A stretch of DNA of 64,000 nucleotides from Candidatus Omnitrophota bacterium (GCA_030698625.1 JAUYMS010000048.1:282404-346403); one strand, 5' to 3'; shown: positions 52,930 to 62,212, counted from the stretch's first letter. The notes: generated by a model not told the origin, from the letters alone. Numbers and translations: made by a program.

Positions 52930-54621
52930 GTGAATCCGAAAATTAAAATCCTTTTGATTGATGATGATCAGCTTGTCGTAAAGACGTTGACAATTCTTCT
53001 GACTAGAAAAGGCTATAGCATTACGACAGCGAACAATGCTATCGAAGCAATATCTAAAGTTGCAGTTTCGGATTTTGACTTGGTTATTTCTGATATCCGA
53101 ATGCCTGGGGATAACGGTATCATCGCGATTGAAAAAATTAAACAGATTCATGAAAATCGGCAAGTTGTTTGTGGGTACATATTTCTTTCAGGTTACGCAG
53201 AAGAAGATACGCCCGCACACGCAATTCGCTTAGGTGTAGATAAATTCTTATATAAGCCATTTGATAATGAAGTACTAATAAAAAATATTGAGGAAGAAAT
53301 TGATCTTGTCAGTAAAAAGAGAGAATTAAAGAGTCCTAGTGTACGTCCCACCATAATTTTAACCAAAGATGAAATAGATAGACCTAAACGTAGACGGGCA
53401 GTCATAACAGGTGTTGGAGTCGTCGCTCCGAATGGTATTGGAAAAGATGCTTATTGGAATGGTTTAAAAGAAGGAAAAAACTGTGTTAACGAAATTACCT
53501 TTTTTGATATATCAACGTACCCTTCAAAAATGGCTGCTGAGGTTCTTAATTTTAATCCGTCAGATTTTATTTCACAGCACTCTGATATTAAGCGAATGGC
53601 CCGTTCTTCCCACTTAGCAATTGCTGCCGCAAGGCTTGCGTTTCAAGATTCCGGTTTAAATGGCACAAGCAATCGTAACTTATCAGTCATACTCGGAAGT
53701 GCGACGGCCGGTATTGAATACATAGTGCCAGAAGTTCGTGCTTTAGAACGAGGTGGAATCCGAAAAATTAGGCCATATTTGGGTATTGCGGGGTTTGGCG
53801 GCTCTATTTCGAGTGAAATTTCTCGGTCGATAGGCGCGCAAGCGGCAAGCCATACAATCTCAACTGGGTGTACTTCATCGACTGACGCCATGGGCTATGC
53901 GCTGCGCCAAATTCAATTTGGTTTAGCTGATTACATTCTTACTGGCGGTGCTGATGCCTGCGTTGAGTCTGGTATTTTAGGTGCTTTCTGCCAAATGGGA
54001 GCTGTTTCCACCAGGAACCATGAGTTCAAAAAAGCTTCAAGGCCGTTTAATAAAGATCGCGATGGATTCGTTATTGCAGAAGGTAGCTGGATTTTTATTT
54101 TAGAAGAGTTAGAGCACGCATTAAAAAGAAAGGCAAAAATTTATGGCGAGCTTGTCGGCTATGCGTCAACTTGTGATGCTTGGCATATGGCTAAGCCGCA
54201 CCCGTCTGGGGAACATACAGCAAAAGCAATTGAACTTGCATTGCAAGATGCATCTATAACACCAGATCAGGTAGATATTTTTGAAGCATATGGAAACGCA
54301 ACTCCAATAAATGACAGTTATGAAACAGCGGTCATAAAAAAAATATTTGGTAAGCATGCCTATAAAATGGCTGTGCCTTCCGTCAAATCCATGCTAGGCC
54401 ATCCCATTGGGGCCGCAGGTTCACAACAAATGGCTGCTGCATTGTTTGCCCTCAATGAAGGGTGGATTCATCCGACAATAAATTATGAAGTTCCTGACCC
54501 AGAATGTGACCTGAACTGTATTCCTAATGTCGCTCAACAAGGCAAATTCAATATCGCGATTTGCAACAGTCTTGCCTTTGGTTCAAAAAATTCAACGATC
54601 ATTGTAAAAAAATATGATTAA
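52930..54621 (+). CDS. Receiver domain fused to beta-ketoacyl-ACP synthase
   Basis: A 563-residue fusion. Residues 1 to about 125 are REC ('LLIDDDQLVVK', D55 in 'LVISDIRMPG', 'LSGYAEEDTP', 'LYKPFD'). Residues about 155-563 are a FabF-type ketosynthase starting 'RRAVITGVGVVAPNGIG'. The nucleophile Cys314 is in 'ISTGCTSSTDAMG' and one active-site His (491) in 'SVKSMLGHPIGAAG'. The other position, normally His in 'AHGTST', is Tyr454 in 'EAYGNATPIND', so the triad is Cys-Tyr-His. That may change decarboxylation or the extender used. Start is GTG 52930. It overlaps the next gene by eight bases. Confidence 0.9.
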   Translation: MNPKIKILLIDDDQLVVKTLTILLTRKGYSITTANNAIEAISKVAVSDFDLVISDIRMPGDNGIIAIEKIKQIHENRQVVCGYIFLSGYAEEDTPAHAIRLGVDKFLYKPFDNEVLIKNIEEEIDLVSKKRELKSPSVRPTIILTKDEIDRPKRRRAVITGVGVVAPNGIGKDAYWNGLKEGKNCVNEITFFDISTYPSKMAAEVLNFNPSDFISQHSDIKRMARSSHLAIAAARLAFQDSGLNGTSNRNLSVILGSATAGIEYIVPEVRALERGGIRKIRPYLGIAGFGGSISSEISRSIGAQAASHTISTGCTSSTDAMGYALRQIQFGLADYILTGGADACVESGILGAFCQMGAVSTRNHEFKKASRPFNKDRDGFVIAEGSWIFILEELEHALKRKAKIYGELVGYASTCDAWHMAKPHPSGEHTAKAIELALQDASITPDQVDIFEAYGNATPINDSYETAVIKKIFGKHAYKMAVPSVKSMLGHPIGAAGSQQMAAALFALNEGWIHPTINYEVPDPECDLNCIPNVAQQGKFNIAICNSLAFGSKNSTIIVKKYD

Positions 54622-56248
54622 AATTCTAATCTCTTTACTTGTGATATGGACAATTTATGATCGAATTAAAACCACGTTTGGTCAAACCGCCTTTCACACA
54701 GAACGCGTAGAGAGTAAAACCAAATTATATTCAGTCTTAATGATCGCATTTTACACATCGATTACCTTATACGGGTTTTATCAGTTTGTTTTTTTATTAA
54801 AGGCCATTAATTTTTTTCTCAGTATAGCGGGAATTTTTTTATTTTTACTTGCGAGATTATGTAGGAACATCGGGATTAATACTCTCGGGTTACAATGGAA
54901 CAGTCATACATCCGCCGCCCCAATAAAAAGGCTGATTACGGTAGGAATATTTCAATATAGCCGTCATCCCTATTATTTGGGCACCTTTCTGGAACTCATC
55001 GCATACTCGCTGATTTTTAATTCGTTTTTGATGATTATTCTGATCTTTACATGCTTCCTTCCATTGTTGATGCTTCGGGCTCGCTCAGAGGAAAAAAATC
55101 TTATAAATAAATTTCATGATGCTTATTCGAGATATAAGCGCGAAGTGCCGCTCATTTTTAATATTAAAAAATTTTATGCTGATAATATTAAACAGAGTGA
55201 TTTGTCGCAAATTATATCGATTATAAAGCGGTTTGGTATTCAACAGTTAATAAATATTAAATTTATGGCAAGCACTGTGACGAAATATTCTCGTGGATAT
55301 GCTGTTGCGAGAATCGCGGGAAGTTTAATAGACATTGGCTTAATAGATATTATTCGTGAAAGGGGAAGTGTTAATGTCCAAGATGTCTGCGCGGAAAAAA
55401 GATGGGAAGTTAAGCCGCTAAAAGTTGTCTGCGATTATTTTGTGATTATGGGAATTTTTTCGAAGGACGGTTTAACGTATGGCCTAACGAACTATGGGAA
55501 AAAATTGTTTAATAATTCCAAGGGCGCATTTTCACTTTTATATGCATATATGCCTATTTTTGAGAATCTCCCAGAAATAATAAAAAAAGAAAAAATATAC
55601 GGCCGAGATATTCATCGTAAAAGTGAGTTTGTCGGTAAAGGAAGTGCTGAATTGGCTAAGCTCTTACCATTTCCATATGCTAAGGATATTTTGAAAAGGC
55701 ATAATCTCCACCGCATATTGGATTTAGGGTGTGGGTCAGGAGATTTTTTAATAAACGCCTGTTCAGAAAACGGATTTTATGGATTCGGGATCGATTTATC
55801 GTCAGAAGTAATCTCTATTGCCAAGGAACGAGCACGAAGTGCGAATGTAGAAGATAAAATAGAATTTACGATTGGCGATGTCCATAAACTTAATGAGTTG
55901 CCTGATAATTTTAAGCAAGTGGATGTCATCACCAGCATGTTTGTTATTCATGAATTTTTACCAGAAGGCCATGAAAAGGTTGTAGAGATTCTAAGGTCTA
56001 TCAGAGAAGTGTTTCCTGATAAATATCTTCTAATATGTGAAGTATGTCTATGGAATTTGAGACAATTGATAAAAACGCCTGTGGCAATTGCAGAACATCA
56101 TCTTTTTCACAAATTGTCTAATCAGGGTTTGGCAACGCGTAAAGAATGGCATGCTCTTTTTAAGAATGCCGGATTTGAGAGTGTTGAAGAAAAAAGGTTT
56201 GATAAGGCTTCCCAGGCGTATTTCCTTTTGAAGGCGCATAATTCTTAA
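54614..56248 (+). CDS. ICMT-like membrane domain fused to SAM-dependent methyltransferase
   Basis: A 544-residue protein with two methyltransferase modules. Residues 1 to about 195 are a membrane ICMT-like domain (helices near 1-15, 38-60, 65-85 and 120-160) with 'GIFQYSRHPYYLGTFLELIA' and 'RARSEEKNLINKFHDAYSRY'. Residues about 200-330 form a winged-helix dimerisation-like region. Residues about 360-544 are a class I methyltransferase ('RILDLGCGSGDFLINACS', 'GFGIDLSSEVISIA', 'VDVITSMFVIHEF'). This could methylate a carboxyl and a hydroxyl of one product. It overlaps both REC-KAS and the kinase genes, so it is in the same operon. Confidence 0.82.
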   Translation: MIKILISLLVIWTIYDRIKTTFGQTAFHTERVESKTKLYSVLMIAFYTSITLYGFYQFVFLLKAINFFLSIAGIFLFLLARLCRNIGINTLGLQWNSHTSAAPIKRLITVGIFQYSRHPYYLGTFLELIAYSLIFNSFLMIILIFTCFLPLLMLRARSEEKNLINKFHDAYSRYKREVPLIFNIKKFYADNIKQSDLSQIISIIKRFGIQQLINIKFMASTVTKYSRGYAVARIAGSLIDIGLIDIIRERGSVNVQDVCAEKRWEVKPLKVVCDYFVIMGIFSKDGLTYGLTNYGKKLFNNSKGAFSLLYAYMPIFENLPEIIKKEKIYGRDIHRKSEFVGKGSAELAKLLPFPYAKDILKRHNLHRILDLGCGSGDFLINACSENGFYGFGIDLSSEVISIAKERARSANVEDKIEFTIGDVHKLNELPDNFKQVDVITSMFVIHEFLPEGHEKVVEILRSIREVFPDKYLLICEVCLWNLRQLIKTPVAIAEHHLFHKLSNQGLATRKEWHALFKNAGFESVEEKRFDKASQAYFLLKAHNS

Positions 56249-58512
56249 TGGGCGCAACAGCTCATTTTTATCTGTCGGCCGTACTTACCGCTGTGTTAAA
56301 TTTTCTTCTATTATTATTTGTATCCAAATTTGCAAGAAACCAAGTATTGAAAATCAGGTTTATTTGGTATGGAATCGCTATTGCTTGGTGGGCGCTTTTT
56401 TTGTTTCTATTTTCATTTATAGGTGACCAAAAGCTATCTTATTTGTTTTGTCAACTACTTCATGGAAGCTCGATCTTTATCCCCCCCCTCTTCTTCCATT
56501 TTCTTTTGTCTTATCTGCAAATAGACAAAAAAAGAGAATGGGTCATTCTGCGTATTTCCTATATCGTAAGCGCCTTTTTTTGGCTCATTAATATTTTTAA
56601 ATCTGAATACTTTATTTTGAGCGTCACTCCAAAACTTGGATTCCCATATTTTATGAATCCAGGCTCATTATATACAGCATGGATGGTGTATTTTTTTGTG
56701 GTTGTTATATATGGGCATGTGACCCTGCTTATGAGTGTCATTAAATCGGAGGACATAACAAGGAAGCAGCGGTTGTTTTTTTTGATTGGAAACTCGCTTG
56801 GATATGTCGGTGGTATAGGGACATTTTTACCAGTATACAACATTACATATTTTCCATACCCATATGGAGTTTATGGAGTCGCTTTGTTTAGTCTAGTAAC
56901 TGCATATACAAGTATAAGGTTTAAATTTATTGACATTGAAGTAATTTTAAAAAAGACGCTTGTCTTCGCGGGGATTGTGACCGCCGCCGTTTCCACTATT
57001 GCGCTTCCGCTCGCAATATTTCAAGCTGTAATCGGGAAAGCTTTTGGAGTTCCTCATCCCTTTGCTCTCATGGCGCTTGGCATTGCCACTACAGTGCTCA
57101 TCTACCGACCCGTGGAGCGATTTCTTGTCAACATTACTGATAAATTTCTTTTCCAGAAAAAGTCAGAAATTAAAGTCATTCTCAATCGGCTGTCGGAGCG
57201 GGTTATTACGATTGTCGATATGGAGCAGATTGGGAAAACAATTCTTTCTACATTGGAAGAAACGTTGCGGCTAGAATCCGGACTGATTTTTTTACAAAAC
57301 AAAAAAACGGTGGGTGGTTATCGGATATTAGATCATTTTGGAATGACAGCCGTCGAGCTTACAGCCAGCTTTCAATCGTTGATTGATGCCCCTTCAATCA
57401 TAGGTTACTTTTCCAACAACGGTCAGACTGTTTTAAACCTTGATCATTTTGATGAAAAACTCGATTTATCTGAAACTGTTTCAAATTGGCTGAAAATATC
57501 GAAATCCCGCGTTTGCATTCCTTTGATTATTAATGAGGAACAATTTGGCCTTCTGGTGCTTGGCGAAAAGAAGTCGGATCAGGAATTTACCCAAGAAGAA
57601 ATGGATTTTTTTCCAACTATAGCCAGTCAAGCTGCGTTAGCGATTCGAAATGCCCGTTTAATTGAGACAGTAGTTCAGGAAAGGGAAGCAAAAGCAAAAG
57701 CTCAGCATGAAGCGAAAAGGGTTCATTATGCTGAAATGCTGGCGCATGAAGTCAAAAATGCAGTCACGGCCGCTGATTTACAAGGCCGGTCGCTATATGA
57801 GCAAGTCGAGCCAAAATTCAGACTGATTCAGGGAAAGTTTTTCAATGATTCGTTGCCTCCCGTGGCAATTAAGCAGTATGAAAAGATGTGTCAAAAACTT
57901 GTCGAAATCGGTCATGGGATTCAGGATCGTTGCAGAAAAATCAGAATCATCACAAAGACTGCACAACATTATCTCTCATCCGACAAAACTATTTATGAAG
58001 AAATTTACGTTAAGATGTTGTGGGAAGATGCTGTAACTGAAAGCGATGTTCAAAATGTGATCTTTGAATTTAAAGGGCCAAAGGAAAAGGACCTGTATGT
58101 ATATGGGAATCCTGTGCTTTTGCAGCGGGTTTTTGTGAATCTTATTAAAAACGCCGATGATGCCATGCGTGATCAACTGGGAAAGAAGATTGCTTTGGAA
58201 TGTGATTACAGAGATGTGGATTCAAATCATGTTGGCTATTTTAAATTCAAAGACAATGGCCCGGGCATTGCTAAAGGAAATTTAGAAAAGATATTCGAAC
58301 GGGGATTCTCAACCAAACTGAAACCCAAAAGCGGGGACTTGTTCGCTTCAGGTTCCGGCTATGGACTCTATTCATGCCGGGAAACCATCGAAGAGTTTCA
58401 TAGTGGTAAGATATGGGCAGAGAGCACTGATGGGGAAGGCGCTTGTTTTATTTTCTGGATTCCAGTTCAAAAGAATGAAGCCGATAAAAATAATCAGCAA
58501 GCAAATGCATAA
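56248..58512 (+). CDS. Seven-helix GAF histidine kinase
   Basis: A 754-residue membrane kinase. Residues 1 to about 225 hold seven or more helices, the layout of 7TM sensor domains that can bind small ligands. Residues about 310-480 form a GAF domain ('SRVCIPLIINEEQFGLLVLG', 'FFPTIASQAALAIRNARL'). The H-box is 'YAEMLAHEVKNAVTAA' (His500). The GHKL ATPase has 'VFVNLIKNADDAM', 'KDNGPGIAKGNLEKIFERGF' and 'SGYGLYSCRETIEEF'. It could sense the compound made by the cluster and phosphorylate the receivers next to it and perhaps those fused to the enzymes. Overlaps the previous gene (TAATG) and the next one. Confidence 0.88.
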   Translation: MGATAHFYLSAVLTAVLNFLLLLFVSKFARNQVLKIRFIWYGIAIAWWALFLFLFSFIGDQKLSYLFCQLLHGSSIFIPPLFFHFLLSYLQIDKKREWVILRISYIVSAFFWLINIFKSEYFILSVTPKLGFPYFMNPGSLYTAWMVYFFVVVIYGHVTLLMSVIKSEDITRKQRLFFLIGNSLGYVGGIGTFLPVYNITYFPYPYGVYGVALFSLVTAYTSIRFKFIDIEVILKKTLVFAGIVTAAVSTIALPLAIFQAVIGKAFGVPHPFALMALGIATTVLIYRPVERFLVNITDKFLFQKKSEIKVILNRLSERVITIVDMEQIGKTILSTLEETLRLESGLIFLQNKKTVGGYRILDHFGMTAVELTASFQSLIDAPSIIGYFSNNGQTVLNLDHFDEKLDLSETVSNWLKISKSRVCIPLIINEEQFGLLVLGEKKSDQEFTQEEMDFFPTIASQAALAIRNARLIETVVQEREAKAKAQHEAKRVHYAEMLAHEVKNAVTAADLQGRSLYEQVEPKFRLIQGKFFNDSLPPVAIKQYEKMCQKLVEIGHGIQDRCRKIRIITKTAQHYLSSDKTIYEEIYVKMLWEDAVTESDVQNVIFEFKGPKEKDLYVYGNPVLLQRVFVNLIKNADDAMRDQLGKKIALECDYRDVDSNHVGYFKFKDNGPGIAKGNLEKIFERGFSTKLKPKSGDLFASGSGYGLYSCRETIEEFHSGKIWAESTDGEGACFIFWIPVQKNEADKNNQQANA

Positions 58513-58909
58513 AGCAAAGAAAAAGATACTTATTATTGACGATGAAGTCGATATTTGCCAGGTATTCAAGGATCTCTTAGAGTTTGAAGATGTCCGTGGA
58601 TATGAAGTCGAATATGTGACGACAGCCGAAGAAGGCATTGAAAAGCTTGAGAATGGACAATACAGCGTTCTTTTTGTTGATATTAAATTGGGCGGAACAA
58701 TTTCAGGCATTGACATCATTAAACGTGCCAGAGGACTTATCCACAGACCAATAATCGTAGTCATTTCTGCGATTCCAGGGAGCGCCTTGGCGCCCATTTT
58801 TTTAAAGGAAGGTGTGAAGGATTTAATTTATAAATATTATGAGAAAACAGACAGTTTGACGCCCGACGTCATCCTTAAAATAATCCAGAATCTTATGCAA
58901 AAATTATGA
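58505..58909 (+). CDS. Single-domain response regulator
   Basis: A 134-residue receiver: 'ILIIDDEVDICQVF', phospho-Asp 59 in 'SVLFVDIKLGG', Ser of 'VVISAIPGS'. The usual Lys-Pro-Phe is replaced by 'LIYKYYEK', where Lys is kept but Pro is lost. The ATG at 58505 overlaps the kinase stop by eight bases; longer in-frame starts inside the kinase gene are rejected. It is the likely first phosphate acceptor of the seven-helix kinase. Confidence 0.88.
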   Translation: MHKAKKKILIIDDEVDICQVFKDLLEFEDVRGYEVEYVTTAEEGIEKLENGQYSVLFVDIKLGGTISGIDIIKRARGLIHRPIIVVISAIPGSALAPIFLKEGVKDLIYKYYEKTDSLTPDVILKIIQNLMQKL

Positions 58910-58919
58910 AGGTGAGATC

Positions 58920-59729
58920 ATGAATCAAGTAAAGAAAACCGTGTTAGTTGTTGATGATGAAAAGCCGGTGGTTGCCCAAATTTATTCTTATTTGAAAGCC
59001 TGGCGGAATTACGAACCTATCGCAACCGCTAATCCTGCAATGGTCGAGAAAGTTTTGGACACGTGCCAGGTTCAGCTTATTATTGCTGATCTTAGAATGC
59101 CCAATATTAGTGGATTTGACATTATTAGGATGGTTCGTGCTCGGGGATTGAACATACCTATTGTCATTATTACGGCCTATCTGGCGACTGAGTTTCCGAA
59201 ACTGAAAGAGCTGGGCCTGACTGAAGACGACGTCGTTGAGAAACCATTTGAGCCAAAAACATTGGAAGAAAAAATTGGCAAGAAATTGAAAATTGAACCA
59301 TCTGCTGCTGAAGCTGATGGAGTGATGGTGGAAAATAGTGCAAAAATTTTAATCGTGGATGATGAGCAGGAAATTGCCGAGATTTTTGCCACTACCCTCC
59401 GGGAAGATGAGTACGAAGTTACAACTTTTGGAAATGGCAAGCAAGCGTTAGAGCATTTAAAGGAACATGCAAACGAATACCATATTGCCGTAATCGATAT
59501 CGCGATCCCTGGACTACTTGGGCATCAACTGATACAAGGACTTTTAAAATTAAATCCCAAAATAGCTGTTATCCCTATTTCTGCCCGTTATCCTGATAGT
59601 ATTAAAGAACAACTCAAAAGTGTGGGTTTTGATCCGGAGAAACTTGTTACGAAGCCATTTGACCTTACGGCGCTTATGACGCAAATCAAGGAATATGCGA
59701 TCAAGGCGGGTGTTTATAAAGAACATTAA
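58920..59729 (+). CDS. Double-receiver response regulator
   Basis: A 269-residue protein made of two REC domains. REC1 (1-125): 'VLVVDDEKPVVAQ', 'LIIADLRMPNISG', 'VITAYLAT', 'EKPFEP'. REC2 (about 138-262): 'ILIVDDEQEIAEIF', 'IAVIDIAIPGLLG', 'PISARYPD', 'TKPFDL'. Both phospho-acceptor aspartates are kept, and there is no output domain. A double receiver suits a phosphorelay hub or phosphate sink. AAGGTGA ribosome site before the ATG. Its end overlaps by four bases the end of the convergent XRE-cupin gene. Confidence 0.9.
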   Translation: MNQVKKTVLVVDDEKPVVAQIYSYLKAWRNYEPIATANPAMVEKVLDTCQVQLIIADLRMPNISGFDIIRMVRARGLNIPIVIITAYLATEFPKLKELGLTEDDVVEKPFEPKTLEEKIGKKLKIEPSAAEADGVMVENSAKILIVDDEQEIAEIFATTLREDEYEVTTFGNGKQALEHLKEHANEYHIAVIDIAIPGLLGHQLIQGLLKLNPKIAVIPISARYPDSIKEQLKSVGFDPEKLVTKPFDLTALMTQIKEYAIKAGVYKEH

Positions 59730-61057
59730 AGTTGTATTGCTTTATGTGTAGCAAAAAATACTTGAGCCTGTGTTTTTGATGCGTTGCGCAAAGCGTAGCC
59801 GAGATTTCCATCAAGATAAGCGCTCTCTCCTTTAGAAAGAGAAATAGTCTTTTTTCTCTTTCCCACGAAGACTTGAATCTCTCCTTCCTCAACATAAAGT
59901 GCAACCATCGATTTATCTTTACGCTCCCAAGTATCTTTTGATACTTGTCCCGCCCCTTCAATGAAAATCTGACCGCAGAAGAATAGATTATTGATCCCCG
60001 GCGGGGTGCACGCATAAATTTTTAATCCATGATGTATATATTCTATCCATGCTCGAGTTTTAGCATTCGCAACGGAGAAGGGATGGTCCTTCAATCCTTG
60101 CGCCCATAAAAGAAATTCATCCATTGACACATTCGTAGCGCTAAGAAGATCTTCGATTTTCTCCCAATAAACTACGGAAGCACCTTGTTTAAGACGCATG
60201 ATTTCAATAAGCTGTCGTTCATTCAAAGTATCCGTCAGATCGGCCAAATGACGCAGTGACATTTGCTTGTTTGCTCGTTCGGATCGGTAAGATCGGATCG
60301 CGTCAACCCCTTGAGAAATATTAATAGGTGAAGGATTGCAAGCCGGTCCTGATTTTAGCCTGGAAAGTTTGTCAAAGTTCGGGAGCTTTGTAATCAAATA
60401 AATAATGGCTGAATGATCTTCATCTTCGTTAAAGATGGAATGAGGGAAAAAACCATCAAGTGAATAGGCTTGTCCACTGGTCAAACTATAGGGTTTCTTG
60501 TCACCGCATAAAACTTTAATGTTAAATCCTTCCGCGATATAGGAAATGATAGGCATGTGAACTCCAAGCAGCAAATTTTCGATTGTCCTTTTTGGAGGCA
60601 GTACCAATCGGCAAACAAAAAAATCTTTTTTGCTATTAATGGGTGGAGAGATAGGGGTTAAATCAAAATCTTTCAATCGTAGTCTGATGCTTTGGAACCA
60701 ATCTTCAGGGGTATGCTTCCTTTTCCGGATGCCTTCGATCTCAGGGATTTCATCCGACCGCTTCATAATAAAAAAGTTTCCAGGATCATACTCGCGGCCT
60801 AGAAGGATTAGTTCATCAGTCGTCACATTTAGCGCTTTAGCGCATCGTTCCAGGTTATCAACAGTAGTAGCTTTTTGGTGGTCATTTTCAAAGGACTTGA
60901 ATGTGGAATGATTGATTCTCACCTCATCAGCCAGATCCATCTGACGCAATCCTCGATTGGTGCGGATTTCCCTGATCACAGAACCCACCCGTGGTCTTCG
61001 TGTCGATGGGAAGTCTGGAAGTTTGTCCCGGTAATGTTTGAAAATCTCTCTGAGCAT
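59726..61057 (-). CDS. XRE HTH regulator with two cupin-like domains
   Basis: A 443-residue transcription regulator. Residues about 25-85 form the HTH ('IREIRTNRGLRQMDLADEVR', then 'INHSTFKSFENDHQKA'). Two cupin-like sensor parts follow, one near 150-225 ('SLTSGQAYSLDGFFPHSIFN') and one near 345-440 ('MVALYVEEGEIQVFVGKRKK', 'SLSKGESAYLDGNLGYALRN'). Between them is another helical segment with HTH-like character ('QMSLRHLADLTDTLNERQLI'). Such regulators bind small ligands in the cupin pocket, so this could sense the cluster's product. ATG 61057 (AAAGG upstream) or 61075. Minus strand, convergent with the double receiver. Confidence 0.8.
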   Translation of the reverse strand: MLREIFKHYRDKLPDFPSTRRPRVGSVIREIRTNRGLRQMDLADEVRINHSTFKSFENDHQKATTVDNLERCAKALNVTTDELILLGREYDPGNFFIMKRSDEIPEIEGIRKRKHTPEDWFQSIRLRLKDFDLTPISPPINSKKDFFVCRLVLPPKRTIENLLLGVHMPIISYIAEGFNIKVLCGDKKPYSLTSGQAYSLDGFFPHSIFNEDEDHSAIIYLITKLPNFDKLSRLKSGPACNPSPINISQGVDAIRSYRSERANKQMSLRHLADLTDTLNERQLIEIMRLKQGASVVYWEKIEDLLSATNVSMDEFLLWAQGLKDHPFSVANAKTRAWIEYIHHGLKIYACTPPGINNLFFCGQIFIEGAGQVSKDTWERKDKSMVALYVEEGEIQVFVGKRKKTISLSKGESAYLDGNLGYALRNASKTQAQVFFATHKAIQL

Positions 61058-61091
61058 AAAATTTTTGCCTTTCAATTAAAGACTTTTACAT

Positions 61092-61101
61092 ACTTTAAAG
61101 T
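61092..61101. promoter_or_regulatory. Palindrome upstream of the XRE-cupin gene
   Basis: ACTTTAAAGT is a perfect 10-base palindrome, 17-35 bases upstream of the regulator's possible starts and in the divergent gap to the next plus-strand gene. It may be an autoregulatory operator. ATTGAG words recur three times (about 61111-61150) in the same gap. Confidence 0.4.
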
Positions 61102-61247
61102 CCCTAACTATTGAGTTTACATGGAGATAATTGAGATGTCAATATTGAGTATAAATGTCATTAAAATTAACTCTTAACATGGTCTTGTATAACCTAAATA
61201 TGAATGGTAACTTCCAACTAGAAGCAAGGGAACGGAGGTATAAGAAA

Positions 61248-61838
61248 ATGATATCAAAAGTTAATAATTATAATAAAAAAAATCAAAATAAACAACATGA
61301 ATCCATGCTCTTTAATAATATCCCAATCCAAGAACAGGTTGAAGGGGGAATTGTCAGAATTGTTTCTAAGTCGCCCTTAACCCCGGAAATCAGAACCATG
61401 CAGGAAAGCCATAATGCAAATCATGCCCTCTACTATCTGAGTTTGATGACTTATGCAATTACGTACGGAATGAGGAGAGATTGGAGTAATCAAAGCAAAG
61501 CCGAGCGAATCGTTGCTCATTTGTCTTCATTATCCGAATTCATCTGTGAAGAAGAAATTCAATTGAAAGAAACGATTGAGAATTTAATCGGTTTGCTTAC
61601 AGAAACAACGTTTGCCACAGCTGACGATTGGGGGATTTTTCTATATGAGAATTGGAGCTTATTCGAAACGTTGTCTCATAAATATAGCCATGACAGCAAC
61701 AGCTTTTCAGATAACAAGCATGAAAAGCTAGGCGATGTTATTTTCGGCCGGAAATGCGCAAAAATTTGGTGGTGGAAAGCCAGGACAGGAAAGCTTGGTA
61801 TGAGATTAAAAAAATTTATCAACGAGGTGACAAAATGA
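61248..61838 (+). CDS. Unknown protein, 196 residues
   Basis: No family recognised. The start ATG 61248 is chosen because GGAGG is eleven bases upstream; the same frame is open from 61155 but without such a site. Features: an Asn/Lys-rich first 20 residues, a helical middle ('NANHALYYLSLMTYAITYGM', 'LSSLSEFICEEEIQLKETIE') and a basic, tryptophan-rich end ('CAKIWWWKARTGKLGMRLKK'). It is followed with a four-base overlap by another unknown gene, so they form an operon. Confidence 0.6.
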   Translation: MISKVNNYNKKNQNKQHESMLFNNIPIQEQVEGGIVRIVSKSPLTPEIRTMQESHNANHALYYLSLMTYAITYGMRRDWSNQSKAERIVAHLSSLSEFICEEEIQLKETIENLIGLLTETTFATADDWGIFLYENWSLFETLSHKYSHDSNSFSDNKHEKLGDVIFGRKCAKIWWWKARTGKLGMRLKKFINEVTK

Positions 61839-62212
61839 TCAGTCTTGATGAACTTGAACCCGCGGAGAAAAAATATCGGGCTTGGGTGAACAATAGGGTC
61901 CAGTCCCTTACGCTAACGATCCAAGCGAGGACAATAAAGGATTTCGAAATCTTGTTGAAGCACAAATTCTTTCTTGAGGAAATTGAGCACCACTTTATGC
62001 ATTCCCACGCGGATCGAAGAGTCTGGAAGACTTTTTATTATTTAAAACGGTATCTTAAAAATTTGCCCCATACAAAAGTCAATCACCAAAGAAGTGCTTT
62101 GAAAATGCTGGCGTTCATTTATGACCGGCTCGGATTCGATGGGAGAAAGATTTTGCCTTCAATTATCAAGAATGAGAGGGGGAATAATGAAACCCAAAAC
62201 GACAAAAATTAA
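61835..62212 (+). CDS. Unknown protein, 125 residues
   Basis: No family recognised. It starts at ATG 61835, overlapping the previous stop (ATGA), with a GAGGTG ribosome site. The protein is helical and basic, with 'LLKHKFFLEEIEHHFMHSHA' and 'RRVWKTFYYLKRYLKNLP'. An end of 'NNETQNDKN' overlaps the next small gene. Position suggests that the three genes 61248-62324 are translated together. Confidence 0.6.
   Translation: MISLDELEPAEKKYRAWVNNRVQSLTLTIQARTIKDFEILLKHKFFLEEIEHHFMHSHADRRVWKTFYYLKRYLKNLPHTKVNHQRSALKMLAFIYDRLGFDGRKILPSIIKNERGNNETQNDKN

Noticed and set aside
58361-58504. Longer N-terminus of the single receiver
   Set aside because: It would lie wholly in the kinase coding region and adds non-receiver residues.
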